Shown: positions 10,016 through 21,580, numbered from the stretch's first letter. The stretch: 64,000 bases of DNA from Phytomonas francai (GCA_001766655.1 MJCC01000009.1:572775-636774); one strand, 5' to 3'. The notes: generated from the letters alone by a model not told the origin. Numbers and translations are program-made.

Positions 10016-10561
10016 GTTGTACAGAATCGTCGCTGGCAATGTTGTTGGTGTGATAAAAAATACGGACAATGATGTTATCGTAACGAATGGTACTATTACT
10101 ATAGTAAACAATGTAGAAAACTAGTATGCTCAATATTTGCTAGTTATCTTTTTTTTTTTTTTTTGATAAACTCGGCTGTCTAACTGCCTCGAATTTAGTA
10201 ACTATACTGCTTTATTTTATCTTTGAAGGAGAGGTTAGTGGAAAAAAGGGTAAAATGCTGCTGGTAAGAACTGTGAAAAGGTCATCAGAGAAGTCTATAT
10301 GGAAGATAAACCTCTATGTACATAAGGAGTGGGGGCAGTGAGGGTATAGACGAATACACCCTCATCATGAAATTTACACATGAATCCCCTTAAGAGGGAT
10401 ACAAATGGATGGGTTTTGTTTGTTTATGATAGCAACACCCCCTCTTCAAGGCATTCAAAGCTGAGAGAAAGAGAGAAAAAAGGTCTTTCCTCTCCATTCA
10501 ATTTACCCTCAGCTGCAGTAAACATATCACACGTTACCATACCCTTTTCCCCCTTTTCATT
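10016..10561. other. AT-rich spacer
   Basis: Spacer between the small coiled-coil gene and the palmitoyltransferase. It contains a T16 run at 10149-10164 (A run on the sense strand) and purine stretches near 10227-10250 and 10463-10480, which are pyrimidine runs on the sense strand and could guide trans-splicing. I see no gene. Confidence 0.55.
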
Positions 10562-11176
10562 TTAGCTATTAGGTGCATCGGAATCCCTTCCACTGCTGTA
10601 AAACTCTGTAAAGTACTTTTCCAGCGAGCGTACCTTGCAAAGCTCCGTGGTGTTCGCCCCCGCACACCCTTCCATCGCTTCCACCAACCGCTTGACCTTT
10701 TCAAAAGCCTGACAAAGCTTCTCCCGCGCGGCGTGAAGCTTTTCCTCGGCGCGTTTGACCTCCTCGGCGACCCTTATCTCGTTAGTTTCCCCCACCTTTT
10801 GCTGTGAATGGCCGATAGAATTCGCATTATAAACAGAAATCGCGGCATTCGCGGCGCTAGTGAAGGCCGACCAGATATTCTCGTAGAGGAGGTGCTCGCC
10901 ACCAAGCGGAAGCAGCGGGGGGTCGAGCAAACCGCGCTGGAAGAGCGCCATCGCATCGAGTGATTCCGAATGCTGGGCGACGTTACCAACATTCGTAGAA
11001 GAAAGGGAAGGCGGCGCGGCGTTTGAATTCGCTAATATACGGCGGTGTGAGTCGGTTAGCGTTCCAAGCGAGGACCCAATGGCGATCGATTGCGAGGTTT
11101 CCGAAATCAGCGCCGGATTCCGTGCGAGGCAGGAGAGAAGAAATTCCTCGAAACTATCCCCAGCTCTTGCTGACAT
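10562..11176 (-). CDS. Hypothetical protein with C-terminal coiled coil
   Basis: 204 residues from the first ATG (11176); a GTG directly upstream is ignored. I do not recognise a family. The N-terminal half is Ser/Ala/Asn-rich with a helical start (SFEEFLLSCLARNPALI). The C-terminal half, about residues 125-190, is a strongly charged helix (EVKRAEEKLHAAREKLCQAF, then EKVKRLVEAMEG) with heptad spacing, so it probably dimerises or joins a complex. No signal peptide or membrane span is seen. Codon and base composition match neighbouring genes, and the spacers on both sides are clearly poorer in GC, which supports a real gene. Function unknown. Confidence 0.7.
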   Translation of the reverse strand: MSARAGDSFEEFLLSCLARNPALISETSQSIAIGSSLGTLTDSHRRILANSNAAPPSLSSTNVGNVAQHSESLDAMALFQRGLLDPPLLPLGGEHLLYENIWSAFTSAANAAISVYNANSIGHSQQKVGETNEIRVAEEVKRAEEKLHAAREKLCQAFEKVKRLVEAMEGCAGANTTELCKVRSLEKYFTEFYSSGRDSDAPNS

Positions 11177-12004
11177 CACGAACCTCCACTTTTAATTAGT
11201 ACTGCTATTATTCCCACTTTTCTACGTTTTCTGCAGTTTTTCGTATTCCTATGCCACTTCCTAAAAAAAAAAAAAAGGCTAAACCATCAGTATGAGGAAA
11301 ATAATCATTGGACCAATAAGATCCAGCTCCCATAAGCGAATCCATGTACAAGGCGATTTATGGATAAACATTATACTCAACGAAAGCCATCAACGTTTAT
11401 TCTTTCGATAAGACTTACCCGATCATTGGGTACACTGACAATACATAAGAGTTGGTTCTCGGGCAAAATCAAAGCCACTCTCAGCCAAAAGTAAATTAAT
11501 TATATGTACACCAATATCATTTTCTGTACATGGACCAACTCACACTTTTGTTGTTTATCATTTTTTTTCCCCGCTCTGCCTCTTTTTTCTTCTCTATCCT
11601 TCTCATTCACGTAATGGAATCCTTCGTCGAGACCGAAAATCAGACCACATAACCAATCCCAATGACAATCAAAGCATAAAATAATTACCCTTCTTCCTTC
11701 TATACTTTCATCAAAAAAATAAGTGTTTCCTCCTTTCTTCCTCCCCGGATTTTGCATTAGCAGACGATCATGTACGGATGACCAAATACTAACGCACTTA
11801 CTCCCATCAGCTTCCTCCACATGTATTTTTTTTAAAAAAAGAAACACAACACTAATAATAATAATAATGAATACTATGTTGATAGGGAAAGAAACACCCC
11901 TCTTCTTTTGAAGAAGAAGGAAGTGGAAAAGGGAACAAAGGGGCGAAGAGCTGTCTGAATCCTCTTCTCCCGCCTTTCCTTTCTCCCCCCTCCCCCCCTT
12001 GCCC
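11177..12004. other. AT-rich spacer
   Basis: Spacer between IFT139 (upstream in transcription) and the coiled-coil gene. It has homopolymer A and T runs, a TAA microsatellite near 11850-11868 and a C-rich stretch at 11981-12000 just behind the IFT139 stop. The only minus-strand frame over 100 codons (11500-11847) starts at GTG and is of spacer composition; I do not call it. Confidence 0.55.
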
Positions 12005-15000
12005 TCAAGGCTTCAGCATCGTGTAGGCCACCTTGAGGACCTCCTCCTCAATACACGGGTAGTTTGCATGCCGAGTAAGAACCTTCTTGCTAACGTCGAT
12101 CGCCCGGACGGGGTCATTTCCCTTAAGGTAGTTAAAGGCGACGCGGAAGCCGACGGCGGGGTCGCTCTCCTGCGAGAGCACCCAGGCCTTCTGGTAGGCT
12201 TCGGAGGCCTCGGCGTGGCGGCCCTCGCGCTCGTGAATCCACCCGAGCTGGCTCCATCCCGCGCTGCAGTGGCGATTCCGCGCGAGGAGCTCGCGGAGCT
12301 CCGTTGCCGCGGTCCCCAGCTCCCCGCGCTGGACAAGCAAATGCGCGAAAAGCAGTCGCGCGCGGACGACAACGCCGGCATGCTGCTCGCGCTGTCGCCC
12401 TGTCGTGTCCTCGAAGATGCGCCGGAGCAGATTCCCAGCGGCGGCCTCCTGCCGGCTGAGGTAGAGGGCCATTGCGAGTCCGAGGAAGCCTGGAATGTGG
12501 ACATACGGGAAGTGCATGGCGGCCGCCAGGGTGGGCGCAGCCGCCTCCCCGGCTCCCTCACTAGTCCCCGCGAGGAGGTGGAGGTCCTCCTCGCTGAGGG
12601 TTTCCTCCTGCGCGGGCGCCTCCTTCTCCTCCGCGGCGGGCCCGCCCTTCTTGTCGAACGCGGGGTGCTCGCTCTGCGCGCGGCTGATCACCGTGAGGAA
12701 GATCTGCACCGCCTTCTCGAGGTCCGCGGCGTGGCGCGTGGCGAGGCAGTAGTAGCCCTGCAGCAGCTGCCGCGTCTCACCGATCGGGAGCTGCAGGAGG
12801 AGCTGCTCCGCGCACCGGATGTTCTCCGTCCGCTCGTCGGCCTCGCCGCTCGCCCGCGGGCCCGGCGCGGCCGTCCCAGAGGCCTTTGACCCAGGGGGAT
12901 TTGTCACCGAGGAATTTGTGACAGGGGGATTTGTCACCGAGGAGGTTGTGACAGGGGGATTTGTCACCGAGGAGGTTGTGACAGGGGGATTTGTGACAGG
13001 GGAGGGGCTTCCCGCGGCCCAGAGGTCCACGGTCGTCGGGACGAGGTAGATCTCAATCATGCGCTCGAGCGCGCGCTCGCTCCAGGGGTTGTCGGTGGGC
13101 AGCCGCGCGAGGTTGAAGGCGCGGAGGGCGTCGGCGTTGTTGTTGAGCAGGTGGTGGTGCACCCCCTGCGCGTAGCTGAGCCCCGGGTCCACCCGCTGCA
13201 TCGCCGGCGCCGCGCGAACGGCCCGCTGGATCGCCGCCGCCATCTCCTCCACGCCGCCCACGCGGCGGAGCAGGTCGAGGTACTTCACGAGCGCCTCGTA
13301 GTGGTTCGGCTGCTGGTCGAGGAGCTGCTTGTACAGGCGCGAGGCCGCCTCGGCGCCGTCCTCCTCGCGCAGCAAGTTCAGCTCTGCGAGGATGCCGACG
13401 GCCTTCGCGCAGCCCGGGCGGAGGTTCAGCAGCGTCTTGCAGTGCTGCTCGCAGGCGGCGGCGTCGTTGGCCTCGAGGCTGAGCTGCGCGAGCGCCAGCA
13501 TCGCGTCCTCGTGCGCGGGGTCGAAGCCGAGGGCCTCTTTTAGCAATTTCCTCCCCCGCGCGGCGTCGTCCCAGCGGACGTGGAGGCGGCCGAGCGCCGT
13601 CAAGATGTTCGCCATCACCGTGCGCTGCTGTAGGACGGTCTCGCGCGCCTCGCGGGTCATTTGTTTCTCCAAGACGTGCTGCTGAAAGGCGCGCGCGCGG
13701 AGGAGGGCCTTGGCGGCCTCGCGATCATCCCCCAGGCCGTGATGCACGCGGTAGAGCAGCAGCGCCCCGTTCACCCGCTCGACGGAGTGCACCACCTCCT
13801 CCTGGGCCGGGGGCTCCTCGGCGAAGCCCGGGGTCTGATGGAGCACCTCCACCGCCTTCTCCCCATGCCCGAGGCGCCAGTAGAGCATCGCGAGGTCCGC
13901 GCGGACGGCGAAAAGCGCCGGATCGGCGTCGAGCGCGCTCGAGTAGTACTGGACCGCCTTCTCGTAGTCGTGGGTGGCGACCAGGACGCGGCCGATGCGC
14001 ACGGAGAGCTCGCTATTCTTCGGGTCCATGGCCTTGGCCATCTCGTACGCCGTGATCGCCTTCTCCGGGTCCTGCAGGTTGAGATAGGCCTCCCCGAGCT
14101 CGACGTAGCCCTCCGGCGACGGGCGCTCATTGACGATCTCCTCGAAGCACTGGATGTAGTGCGCGGGGTCGTGCTTTTGGCCGAGGTAGAGCTTCGCCAT
14201 CTGCATGCGGGTCGCGATATAGAACGGGCTCGAGGAGGGGACCTGGCGAAGGAGCTCCAGGCTCTTCTCGACGTTCGTCCGGGCGACCAGCATCGACTGC
14301 GCGATGACGATGCGGCCGCTTTGGTTCGTGGCGTTGAAGGCCGCGGCGGCCTCGTTGAGCACCCGGCGCGCCTCCTCCAGGTCCCGCAGCTTCACGTAGA
14401 CCTGCGCGAGTTGGATGTGAAGGGTGACCGAGTCCGGCAGGCTCAGGAAAAGCCCCTGCGAGGACTTCGCGTTCTCGCCAGCGGCGGCGGTGCCATTTCC
14501 GCTTCCCCCGCCCCCTGTCGAGCCTTCCTCTTTCACGGGCCGGTTCGCGTTGGCGGCGGATTTGGAGAGTTTGAGGGCGGCGAGCAGGGCCTCGCGGGCG
14601 GCGGGGTTCTTTCCGAGCGAGGCGAGCACCATCCCGTGCAGGAGGTTGTACCGCGGCTGCTCCTTGACGGCGAAGTCGACGCTGAGGGCCTGCTCGAGGG
14701 CCTGGCCGGCGAGCGCGAGTTTGCCGGCGTGGTGGCAGATCTGCGCGGAGAGCAGAAAGGCCTCGGCGGGGGGCTGGGGCTCCTGCAGGCGGCGCTGAAT
14801 CGTCGCCGCGGCGGCCGCGAGGTCGCCGGAGACGAACTGCACGCGGCAGAGCATCAGCCGCGCCTCCGAGCAGCCCGGGGCGAAGCGGAGGAGGAGCTCG
14901 AGGTGGCGGCGGCAGCGCTCGGCGGTGGGGTCGGGGTGGCGGAAGGTCGGGTCCGGCGGCTCGCTCCGGCCGTGCTCGAGGTAGAAGGCGGCGATCCAGA

Positions 15001-15869
15001 GCATCACGGGGAGGTTCAGCCGCGCGTAGTGCGCGAGGACGCCGCCGGGCTCGTCGGGGGGCGGCCGGAGCTGCATCTCCTGCCGCGCGGCCTCGGCCGC
15101 CTGGTCGAGGTGCGCGAGCGCCTTCGCCTCGTTCTGCGCGAGCGCCCACTGGACTTTCGCGTGGAGGAGGCCGAGCTCCGGGCTGCGCTGGGCCGCCGGG
15201 TGGAGCTCGGCGCAGAGCGCGAGCTGCCGGCCCGCCTCCGCCGGGTTCGCGCGGAGCCCGACGTGCACGAGCCCCATCAGCGGCGCGAGCGAGGCCGTCA
15301 GGACGGCGGCCTTCTGGAAGGCCTCGCGGGCGGCGCCGAGGTCGCCGCGGTAGAGGTGCAGGTAGCCGACCTCGGCGAGGTAGTCGCCGTTCTGCCGGTC
15401 GAGCCGGCAGGCGGCCTCGAGCATCTCGGACGTGATCGCGAGGAGCCCGGGGCGCCCGCTCGCGAGCCGCGCGAAGGCCCGCGCGTGGGCGACGATCAGC
15501 GGCGCGTTCCGCGGCTCGCGCGCGCGCAGGCTCTCCCAAAGCCGCGCGAGGTAGAGCTCGGCGGCCTCGGCGCGGGGGTCGCGCACGAGGGCGTGGAGGG
15601 CCTCGAGCGCGAGCGCCTCGCAGTGCGCGGGCTCCTCGGCGAGCACCGCGCGCACGACGCCGAGGCCCTGCTCCCAGTCCTCGGCGCGCAGGAGCAGCCG
15701 CGCCTTCGCGAGCAGCGGCGCGGCGAGGCCCGGGTGGCCGACGATCACGCGGTTCAGCAGGTCGAGGGCCTGCGGGAGCTGGCGTTTCCGCTCGAGGTAG
15801 TCGACGCGGCCGAGGGCGGCGGCGAGGTCGGGGGGGGCGCCGGGGCCCGCGCGCGCGGCTTCGACCGCG
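12005..15869 (-). CDS. IFT139: Intraflagellar transport protein IFT139 (TTC21B), 5' end in assembly gap
   Basis: A TPR scaffold of the IFT-A complex, needed for retrograde intraflagellar transport and ciliary import. About 1,288 residues are visible; the frame stays open up to the N gap at 15870, and no ATG is seen before it, so the start lies in or beyond the gap. Nearly the whole visible chain is helical TPR-like repeat and follows the animal protein end to end, including DYLAEVGYLHLYRGDL, AYLNLQDPEKAITAYEMA, and the C-terminal AFNYLKGNDPVRAIDVSKK. The length is close to the roughly 1,300 residues usual for the family. One oddity is a low-complexity insertion of repeated VTNPPVTTSS units (12892-13000) between TPR blocks. 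Its presence implies a flagellated organism. Confidence 0.95.
12892..13000 (-). repeat. 30-bp coding minisatellite in IFT139
   Basis: About three and a half 30-base units encode the decapeptide VTNPPVTTSS in a loop between TPR blocks of IFT139. Copies differ by one or two bases. The period keeps the reading frame. Confidence 0.85.
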
Positions 15870-16859
15870 NNNNNNNNNNNNNNNNNNNNNNNNNNNNNNN
15901 NNNNNNNNNNNNNNNNNNNNNNNNNNNNNNNNNNNNNNNNNNNNNNNNNNNNNNNNNNNNNNNNNNNNNNNNNNNNNNNNNNNNNNNNNNNNNNNNNNNN
16001 NNNNNNNNNNNNNNNNNNNNNNNNNNNNNNNNNNNNNNNNNNNNNNNNNNNNNNNNNNNNNNNNNNNNNNNNNNNNNNNNNNNNNNNNNNNNNNNNNNNN
16101 NNNNNNNNNNNNNNNNNNNNNNNNNNNNNNNNNNNNNNNNNNNNNNNNNNNNNNNNNNNNNNNNNNNNNNNNNNNNNNNNNNNNNNNNNNNNNNNNNNNN
16201 NNNNNNNNNNNNNNNNNNNNNNNNNNNNNNNNNNNNNNNNNNNNNNNNNNNNNNNNNNNNNNNNNNNNNNNNNNNNNNNNNNNNNNNNNNNNNNNNNNNN
16301 NNNNNNNNNNNNNNNNNNNNNNNNNNNNNNNNNNNNNNNNNNNNNNNNNNNNNNNNNNNNNNNNNNNNNNNNNNNNNNNNNNNNNNNNNNNNNNNNNNNN
16401 NNNNNNNNNNNNNNNNNNNNNNNNNNNNNNNNNNNNNNNNNNNNNNNNNNNNNNNNNNNNNNNNNNNNNNNNNNNNNNNNNNNNNNNNNNNNNNNNNNNN
16501 NNNNNNNNNNNNNNNNNNNNNNNNNNNNNNNNNNNNNNNNNNNNNNNNNNNNNNNNNNNNNNNNNNNNNNNNNNNNNNNNNNNNNNNNNNNNNNNNNNNN
16601 NNNNNNNNNNNNNNNNNNNNNNNNNNNNNNNNNNNNNNNNNNNNNNNNNNNNNNNNNNNNNNNNNNNNNNNNNNNNNNNNNNNNNNNNNNNNNNNNNNNN
16701 NNNNNNNNNNNNNNNNNNNNNNNNNNNNNNNNNNNNNNNNNNNNNNNNNNNNNNNNNNNNNNNNNNNNNNNNNNNNNNNNNNNNNNNNNNNNNNNNNNNN
16801 NNNNNNNNNNNNNNNNNNNNNNNNNNNNNNNNNNNNNNNNNNNNNNNNNNNNNNNNNNN
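15870..16859. other. Assembly gap, 990 N
   Basis: A run of N. It hides the IFT139 start and part of its 5' spacer. The sequence on its right edge (16860-17094) is repeated at 17448-17682, so the gap may have been caused by a tandem repeat. Its stated length may be an estimate. Confidence 0.95.
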
Positions 16860-17094
16860 ACCCAACTTCCTCAATGCGTCCTCTTCTACCTTTCTTCCTC
16901 GCTCTCGGAAGGGGAAACTCGCTTCAGACGCACTGCGTAGTGCTCGAACGAAATCGATTCATCCGACCTCCCCCTTCGAAAAGGAAGGCGGGAGATTCTC
17001 AGATTGAAGGGCTAACTTCAAAGACTTTCGCGTCATCATATCGAGAGTTTACACCCCAACCCCTGCGAGTCATCCAATCCATACCAGCTTCTCC
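16860..17094. repeat. 235-bp direct repeat, copy A (abuts the N gap)
   Basis: Matches 17448-17682 without a difference that I could find, at an offset of 588 bases. It starts at the gap edge, so the true left boundary is hidden. After copy A follows (CA)n, whereas copy B is followed by different sequence. No convincing coding frame. Confidence 0.85.
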
Positions 17095-17447
17095 AACACA
17101 CACACACACACACATACCGGAGTACTGCACTCCTCCCATTCTCCCCCCCGCCTCTTTTATTAAAAGGCATCTTTGATGTGTTTTGTTCAGAAAAAGTCAA
17201 GCCGGGCGCTCACGGCGAGGCGGCCTTTCCTGAGGAAATTCCATCATTATCGCTGACCCTGCCCGCTCGCGCGGGGTGCGGGCCCCAATCTCCGCCACTT
17301 TATATCACAAATGAGAGCAAGAGCCACCCCGCAGAGAAGAATCACGCCGTTCCTCAACGGCGAGGTGAAGCCTTTCATCTGCTTACACAAGTGCGTTCGT
17401 AGGATGCAGTTCTTCGAGCAAGTCTGGCATTTTCACTCCGCCCCTCG
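17095..17447. other. Spacer between the two repeat copies
   Basis: Starts with a (CA)n run (17097-17115). The stretch 17200-17330 is richer in GC than most spacers here. Reading frames on both strands are short and broken on the minus strand. It would be the unique part of a 588-bp repeat unit if the array continues into the gap. Confidence 0.5.
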
Positions 17448-17682
17448 ACCCAACTTCCTCAATGCGTCCTCTTCTACCTTTCTTCCTCGCTCTCGGAAGG
17501 GGAAACTCGCTTCAGACGCACTGCGTAGTGCTCGAACGAAATCGATTCATCCGACCTCCCCCTTCGAAAAGGAAGGCGGGAGATTCTCAGATTGAAGGGC
17601 TAACTTCAAAGACTTTCGCGTCATCATATCGAGAGTTTACACCCCAACCCCTGCGAGTCATCCAATCCATACCAGCTTCTCC
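17448..17682. repeat. 235-bp direct repeat, copy B
   Basis: Second copy of 16860-17094. Short open frames exist on the plus strand in two registers, but none resembles a known protein and no other gene in the window is on that strand. Confidence 0.85.
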
Positions 17683-18589
17683 CACACATTCATAAACAGA
17701 TAAAATAAACTTCACCACTGCATTTTTATCTTCTATTTCTTTATTCGTATCATTAAGGCAGAGAGGTGGGTATACGTAGAATATGCACAACTTATGGATC
17801 TACACCACGCACCTTTCACCTAGTCTAAGCTGTTTGTTAATCATTCTTTGGATGTATACTAAAAAGGGAAAGAAAGGAAATATAGAAGTAATTACATATT
17901 ATTTATTCCATAAAAGAAGGCCTTTCTTTGCAGATGGGAAAACTAATCAGTAAATTTTTTTTTAGATTTATTAGACATTGAGAGGGAAATGAGCACCTTT
18001 TTGGACTGTATCAACATTGTTCTTAATATTAATTTATATCAGGCCAATAACCATCTTCTTGACTAGACTTTTATTTACCTTTTCTCTATAATTCTACGAT
18101 ATTAGCGTAAACGCAACGATGATTTTTTGACACCCGAGCCATATTGTTGAAACACTAGATCAAGATAGAAACGAAGGCACTACAAGCGTAAAATACAAGA
18201 ATAGTTCCATTGCACACGCACCTAAATAACAAATAATAATAAATAAGCCATTATAAGTATTTTTCAAATAGAAATTAACACATAAAGGCAAGAAAAATAG
18301 GTCAAGATTTTTAGCACGGAAAGAGCGTAGCAAATTCCCGTTTTAATATACATTTCTCCGGTATTTTTTCCCAAGTGTTCGAAAGGTTCCACCCTCGACT
18401 TAATTACACGTACCCTGCCGTTTTCACTTTGATAACGTAGAAGGGTGTGGGGTGGATGTAGAAGAGAAAAAAGGACAAGTAAATATACATATTCGTATTT
18501 TCGCATCTTTTTCTATTTACTGATAACATTCTTTTGGGTTTTGGTATTCTTTTTCTCCGTAGAAAACAAAGAATACCACCTTTCCTTGG
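17683..18589. other. AT-rich spacer, no gene
   Basis: Spacer of about 900 bases behind the stop of the gene at 18590-21580. It is AT-rich with A and T runs. A minus-strand frame at 18264-18506 (80 codons) has no family resemblance and spacer composition. Confidence 0.55.
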
Positions 18590-21580
18590 TTAAATCCTCG
18601 TAAAGCAACTTCGCACGAGTGGCGAGGGGTTGAATCGGTCGTACTCGACCTTTATCATCGAGGATTGCGCGGAGAGCGGCCGACCTTTTGGCTGCCCCGC
18701 GGCCTGAGCGACGCGAATCGGCGCGCTGCTCACGCGGCCTTCGAAATTCCCCGGAGGGCCCCCCCCCCCCGCCGAGCGCGATTTTCCCTTCCCCGACGCG
18801 AACCCCGCCGAGGAAAAAGGCGGCGTGGGCGTCCCGCTGGCGGGCTCTCGAAGTCTGATCCCCGCGCCCTCGACGTCGTCGGCCGCTTTGTTTTCGCGCA
18901 ATGGGAGCCCTCTCGCCTGGCGCGCATCGAAGATATCCGCCCAATCCTCCATCGTTAGGACCCTCGGCCCTTTTCTTTCCACGTTTGGCATTTCGCCCTC
19001 GCACGGCGGCGGTGTATCGGCGCTCCCCGGTGGGCCCGAGGCGATCGTTTTGTCGGCCGGCCTCCACGGCCACACCTCGATGGCGTTTTCCCGATGATCC
19101 CCCTTCTTTTCCTCAATCGGAGTCCGATTCGACTGGTTTATTGAAAAATGTGGAATACTTCGCAGCTTTGCCTCCAGTGAGCGGGTGCACTGCTCCTCGC
19201 GATAATTCGCCTTCAGCCAAAATGAAACCTCCCGGCGAATCTGCTCTTTCGCGAGCAGCGCCATTCGGAGTTTGGTGATTACTTTTCCTTCATTTTTTAA
19301 ATCCGTAGGATGGGTGGTGGTACCATTATCACGGTCATCGGTTTTTCCTCTATCCACGGCTGTTGGTTTTGGGGTCGATTTCAGGTTGACGGGCGGCCAT
19401 CCCATGATTCCGAGCTTCATACGATAGGTCAGACAAAACTCCTCACGGTAGACCTCGCGCTGCTGAGCCTGTTTGGCCATTCGCGTGTAGTAGTCATCTA
19501 CGAGGCGCTTTAAAACGACGTCGAGATCCTCGTCGATTTCTCTTCCTCGTCCGATTAAATTCCGCTTATCCGACGTCTTCGCCACCCCCCCCTGGCCTTC
19601 CATTAACTTCCACAGCTTCTCGGGGTAGTCGCGCTGAAAGTACGCCTTCGTTTGGTTCGGTACGTTGAGAATTTGACGGAACAGCGACTCGCAATCCCCG
19701 CCCTCGGCTCCTCCGTCTTTTTTATCGATGGAATCGTTTGATATCCGCGGCCTCGAAAAGGATGCGCCGGGGGGGTGAAAAGGGGGGCTCTCCGGGGCCT
19801 TTGTCGACGGGTGCAGGATCAGGCAGCCGAGCGGGACGAACTTCTCGCGCCCGGCGTTAATCACGAGCAGGGAGGTCGCCTCCAGCAAGTCGTGGAGATG
19901 ATGGACGACGTCGGCGAGCTCCATCGCGCGCGCGCGCCCGCTCGTTTCCCGCCTTCCCCCCTCCCCGACGGGCTCGCCCTCGCCGCGCCCGCTCTCCGAG
20001 CTCCGCGAGCGCGAATTTTCGCGCGAGGAGGCCGCGGATTGCCGGCGCACCCAACGCAGGACCTTCTCCGAGGCCCGCATCCCATCCTCGGGGCCCGGCG
20101 AGGCCGTCCCCGGCGTTTGCGTGGACGTCGAGGGCTCACTTCGGCCGTGCGTTTTATCCTCGGCGCCAGGATCGCGATCCCGGTCGGCGTGGAGGAGGAA
20201 ACTCGCGTGGGTGCCCGTCGAACTGCGCAGTTCCCCTTTTAACGAGAAGGGGGACATCTTGTGCGTTTGCAGGGAAAGATTGGGTAGAAAGCTGGAACTT
20301 ATGGCAGTCATGACGTGCTTTTCTTCTTCTCCCGCAGGGTCGTCCCCGGCGGGGGTGCATCGATGCGGGTCCTTTTGATCGGCTTCGATAGCGGTTTCTT
20401 TTTTGCCGCCTTTCGCGTTCGCGTCGTCGGACGCGGTCGCCTCGCCGCAGGGACCCCCCCCTGCAGAGCCCCACAGAATAGTCTTGAGCTGCCGAATAAA
20501 GGCCTCCTCACGGCAGCGAAGGGTGCGTTTACGCGCGTGCAGCCTATCATAGAGGGCGTTCACGATTATATAGCGTTCCCGCAGCTTCTTCAACAGCGCC
20601 AAGAGCACCGCGGCGCTGGAGAAACTCGAAGATTCGACTCTTCTGCCATCGTCGTCAAGGGTTTTTTTTTTACCGCCAAAGCGAGATGCACTACCTCGTT
20701 TCCGGAGAGACGAGGTGCTTGACGAAAACGCAAACGAGGAGTGGGTCACCGGGCTGATCAGCCGTAGTCCATCTGCGGGGTGGATCGTCTGCGTGGGTTT
20801 CTTCATCTCGTATCGTTCACTTCCACCTTGTCCCTCTTTCGCTTCCTTGCTTTCACCTTTTTCTGCCTCCAGGTTCATTTGTTTCTGCAGGGAGACTTGT
20901 CGGGGCGTGGCGAGGAGGCCGGTTTGCGCCCTGCTGGGGGGTTTGTCCGGCGTAGGAGGCAGGCCTTGCCTCTGATAGAGGTTCAGCTTCCGGTTAAGAA
21001 TGCATTTTAAATCCTCCACACACGTCGGCGCGCTTTCGTTGTGGATTTTGTCGACTAATTTGGAGAAATCCTTCACGGCGGTCCTAAGATTTTTATCATA
21101 TAAGGGATACGCCTGGGGAAGCTTTACACTTGATGGGATGGTTTCCAGGGAGGCGGAATCCAGTAATTTATTCGAACAGGACAAGCTGAAGCGGTTCATT
21201 ATGAAGGATGGGCATTCGTTACCATTTTCCTCTTCAACGTTTTCCAGGTACTTCAAATCGCCCGGATGCTTGCCATCGGCGGGGGTTTTATTTTGATGGT
21301 TGGAGGTGTAAGCCGTTCCGTTTAGACTTCCCAGCTTGCTGCCGCGCAGGCGTACTTTATAGCGCTCATGGGGGGATCGAGGATAGGGAAAGGGGGGCAG
21401 CTTTGGGCGATCCTGAGGATGGCGAGCTGAGCGCGCGCGCGACGCCGAAGAGAGCTCTCTCGAGACGACGTTCTTGAATAGCTGGTTGGGCGCTTGGGCG
21501 TGCAGTTCCCACTTGTATTTTCCTGTTCTAGGCCTCGTGTTATGAGGGGGATGGAATGGTTCAACCGGTTCTGCACTCAT
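18590..21580 (-). CDS. Hypothetical helical, partly disordered protein (996 aa)
   Basis: 996 residues from an ATG at 21580, whose upstream side is AT-rich spacer. I do not recognise a family. The N-terminal 100 residues are basic and Pro/Ser-rich; charged disordered stretches (residues about 225-300 and 400-530) separate helical blocks such as LLALLKKLRERYIIVNALYD, LADVVHHLHDLLEATSLLVI and RLVDDYYTRMAKQAQQREVY. A C-terminal helix (VITKLRMALLAKEQIRREVS) is followed by a Gly/Pro/Ser-rich end. There are no membrane spans or signal peptide. The pattern of basic disordered N terminus plus several amphipathic helices would suit a cytoskeletal or basal-body protein, but that is only a guess. Confidence 0.8.
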   Translation of the reverse strand: MSAEPVEPFHPPHNTRPRTGKYKWELHAQAPNQLFKNVVSRELSSASRARSARHPQDRPKLPPFPYPRSPHERYKVRLRGSKLGSLNGTAYTSNHQNKTPADGKHPGDLKYLENVEEENGNECPSFIMNRFSLSCSNKLLDSASLETIPSSVKLPQAYPLYDKNLRTAVKDFSKLVDKIHNESAPTCVEDLKCILNRKLNLYQRQGLPPTPDKPPSRAQTGLLATPRQVSLQKQMNLEAEKGESKEAKEGQGGSERYEMKKPTQTIHPADGLRLISPVTHSSFAFSSSTSSLRKRGSASRFGGKKKTLDDDGRRVESSSFSSAAVLLALLKKLRERYIIVNALYDRLHARKRTLRCREEAFIRQLKTILWGSAGGGPCGEATASDDANAKGGKKETAIEADQKDPHRCTPAGDDPAGEEEKHVMTAISSSFLPNLSLQTHKMSPFSLKGELRSSTGTHASFLLHADRDRDPGAEDKTHGRSEPSTSTQTPGTASPGPEDGMRASEKVLRWVRRQSAASSRENSRSRSSESGRGEGEPVGEGGRRETSGRARAMELADVVHHLHDLLEATSLLVINAGREKFVPLGCLILHPSTKAPESPPFHPPGASFSRPRISNDSIDKKDGGAEGGDCESLFRQILNVPNQTKAYFQRDYPEKLWKLMEGQGGVAKTSDKRNLIGRGREIDEDLDVVLKRLVDDYYTRMAKQAQQREVYREEFCLTYRMKLGIMGWPPVNLKSTPKPTAVDRGKTDDRDNGTTTHPTDLKNEGKVITKLRMALLAKEQIRREVSFWLKANYREEQCTRSLEAKLRSIPHFSINQSNRTPIEEKKGDHRENAIEVWPWRPADKTIASGPPGSADTPPPCEGEMPNVERKGPRVLTMEDWADIFDARQARGLPLRENKAADDVEGAGIRLREPASGTPTPPFSSAGFASGKGKSRSAGGGGPPGNFEGRVSSAPIRVAQAAGQPKGRPLSAQSSMIKVEYDRFNPSPLVRSCFTRI

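Noticed and set aside
11500..11847. Minus-strand 115-codon frame
   Set aside because: Starts at GTG, spacer composition, no family.
13661..15869. Long plus-strand open frame across IFT139 and the N gap
   Set aside because: It is the reverse complement of a clear IFT139 frame and has no family features; frames through N are not evidence.
16860..17682. Insertion element or long terminal repeat
   Set aside because: No transposase, reverse transcriptase or terminal inverted repeats; only a short direct repeat next to a gap.
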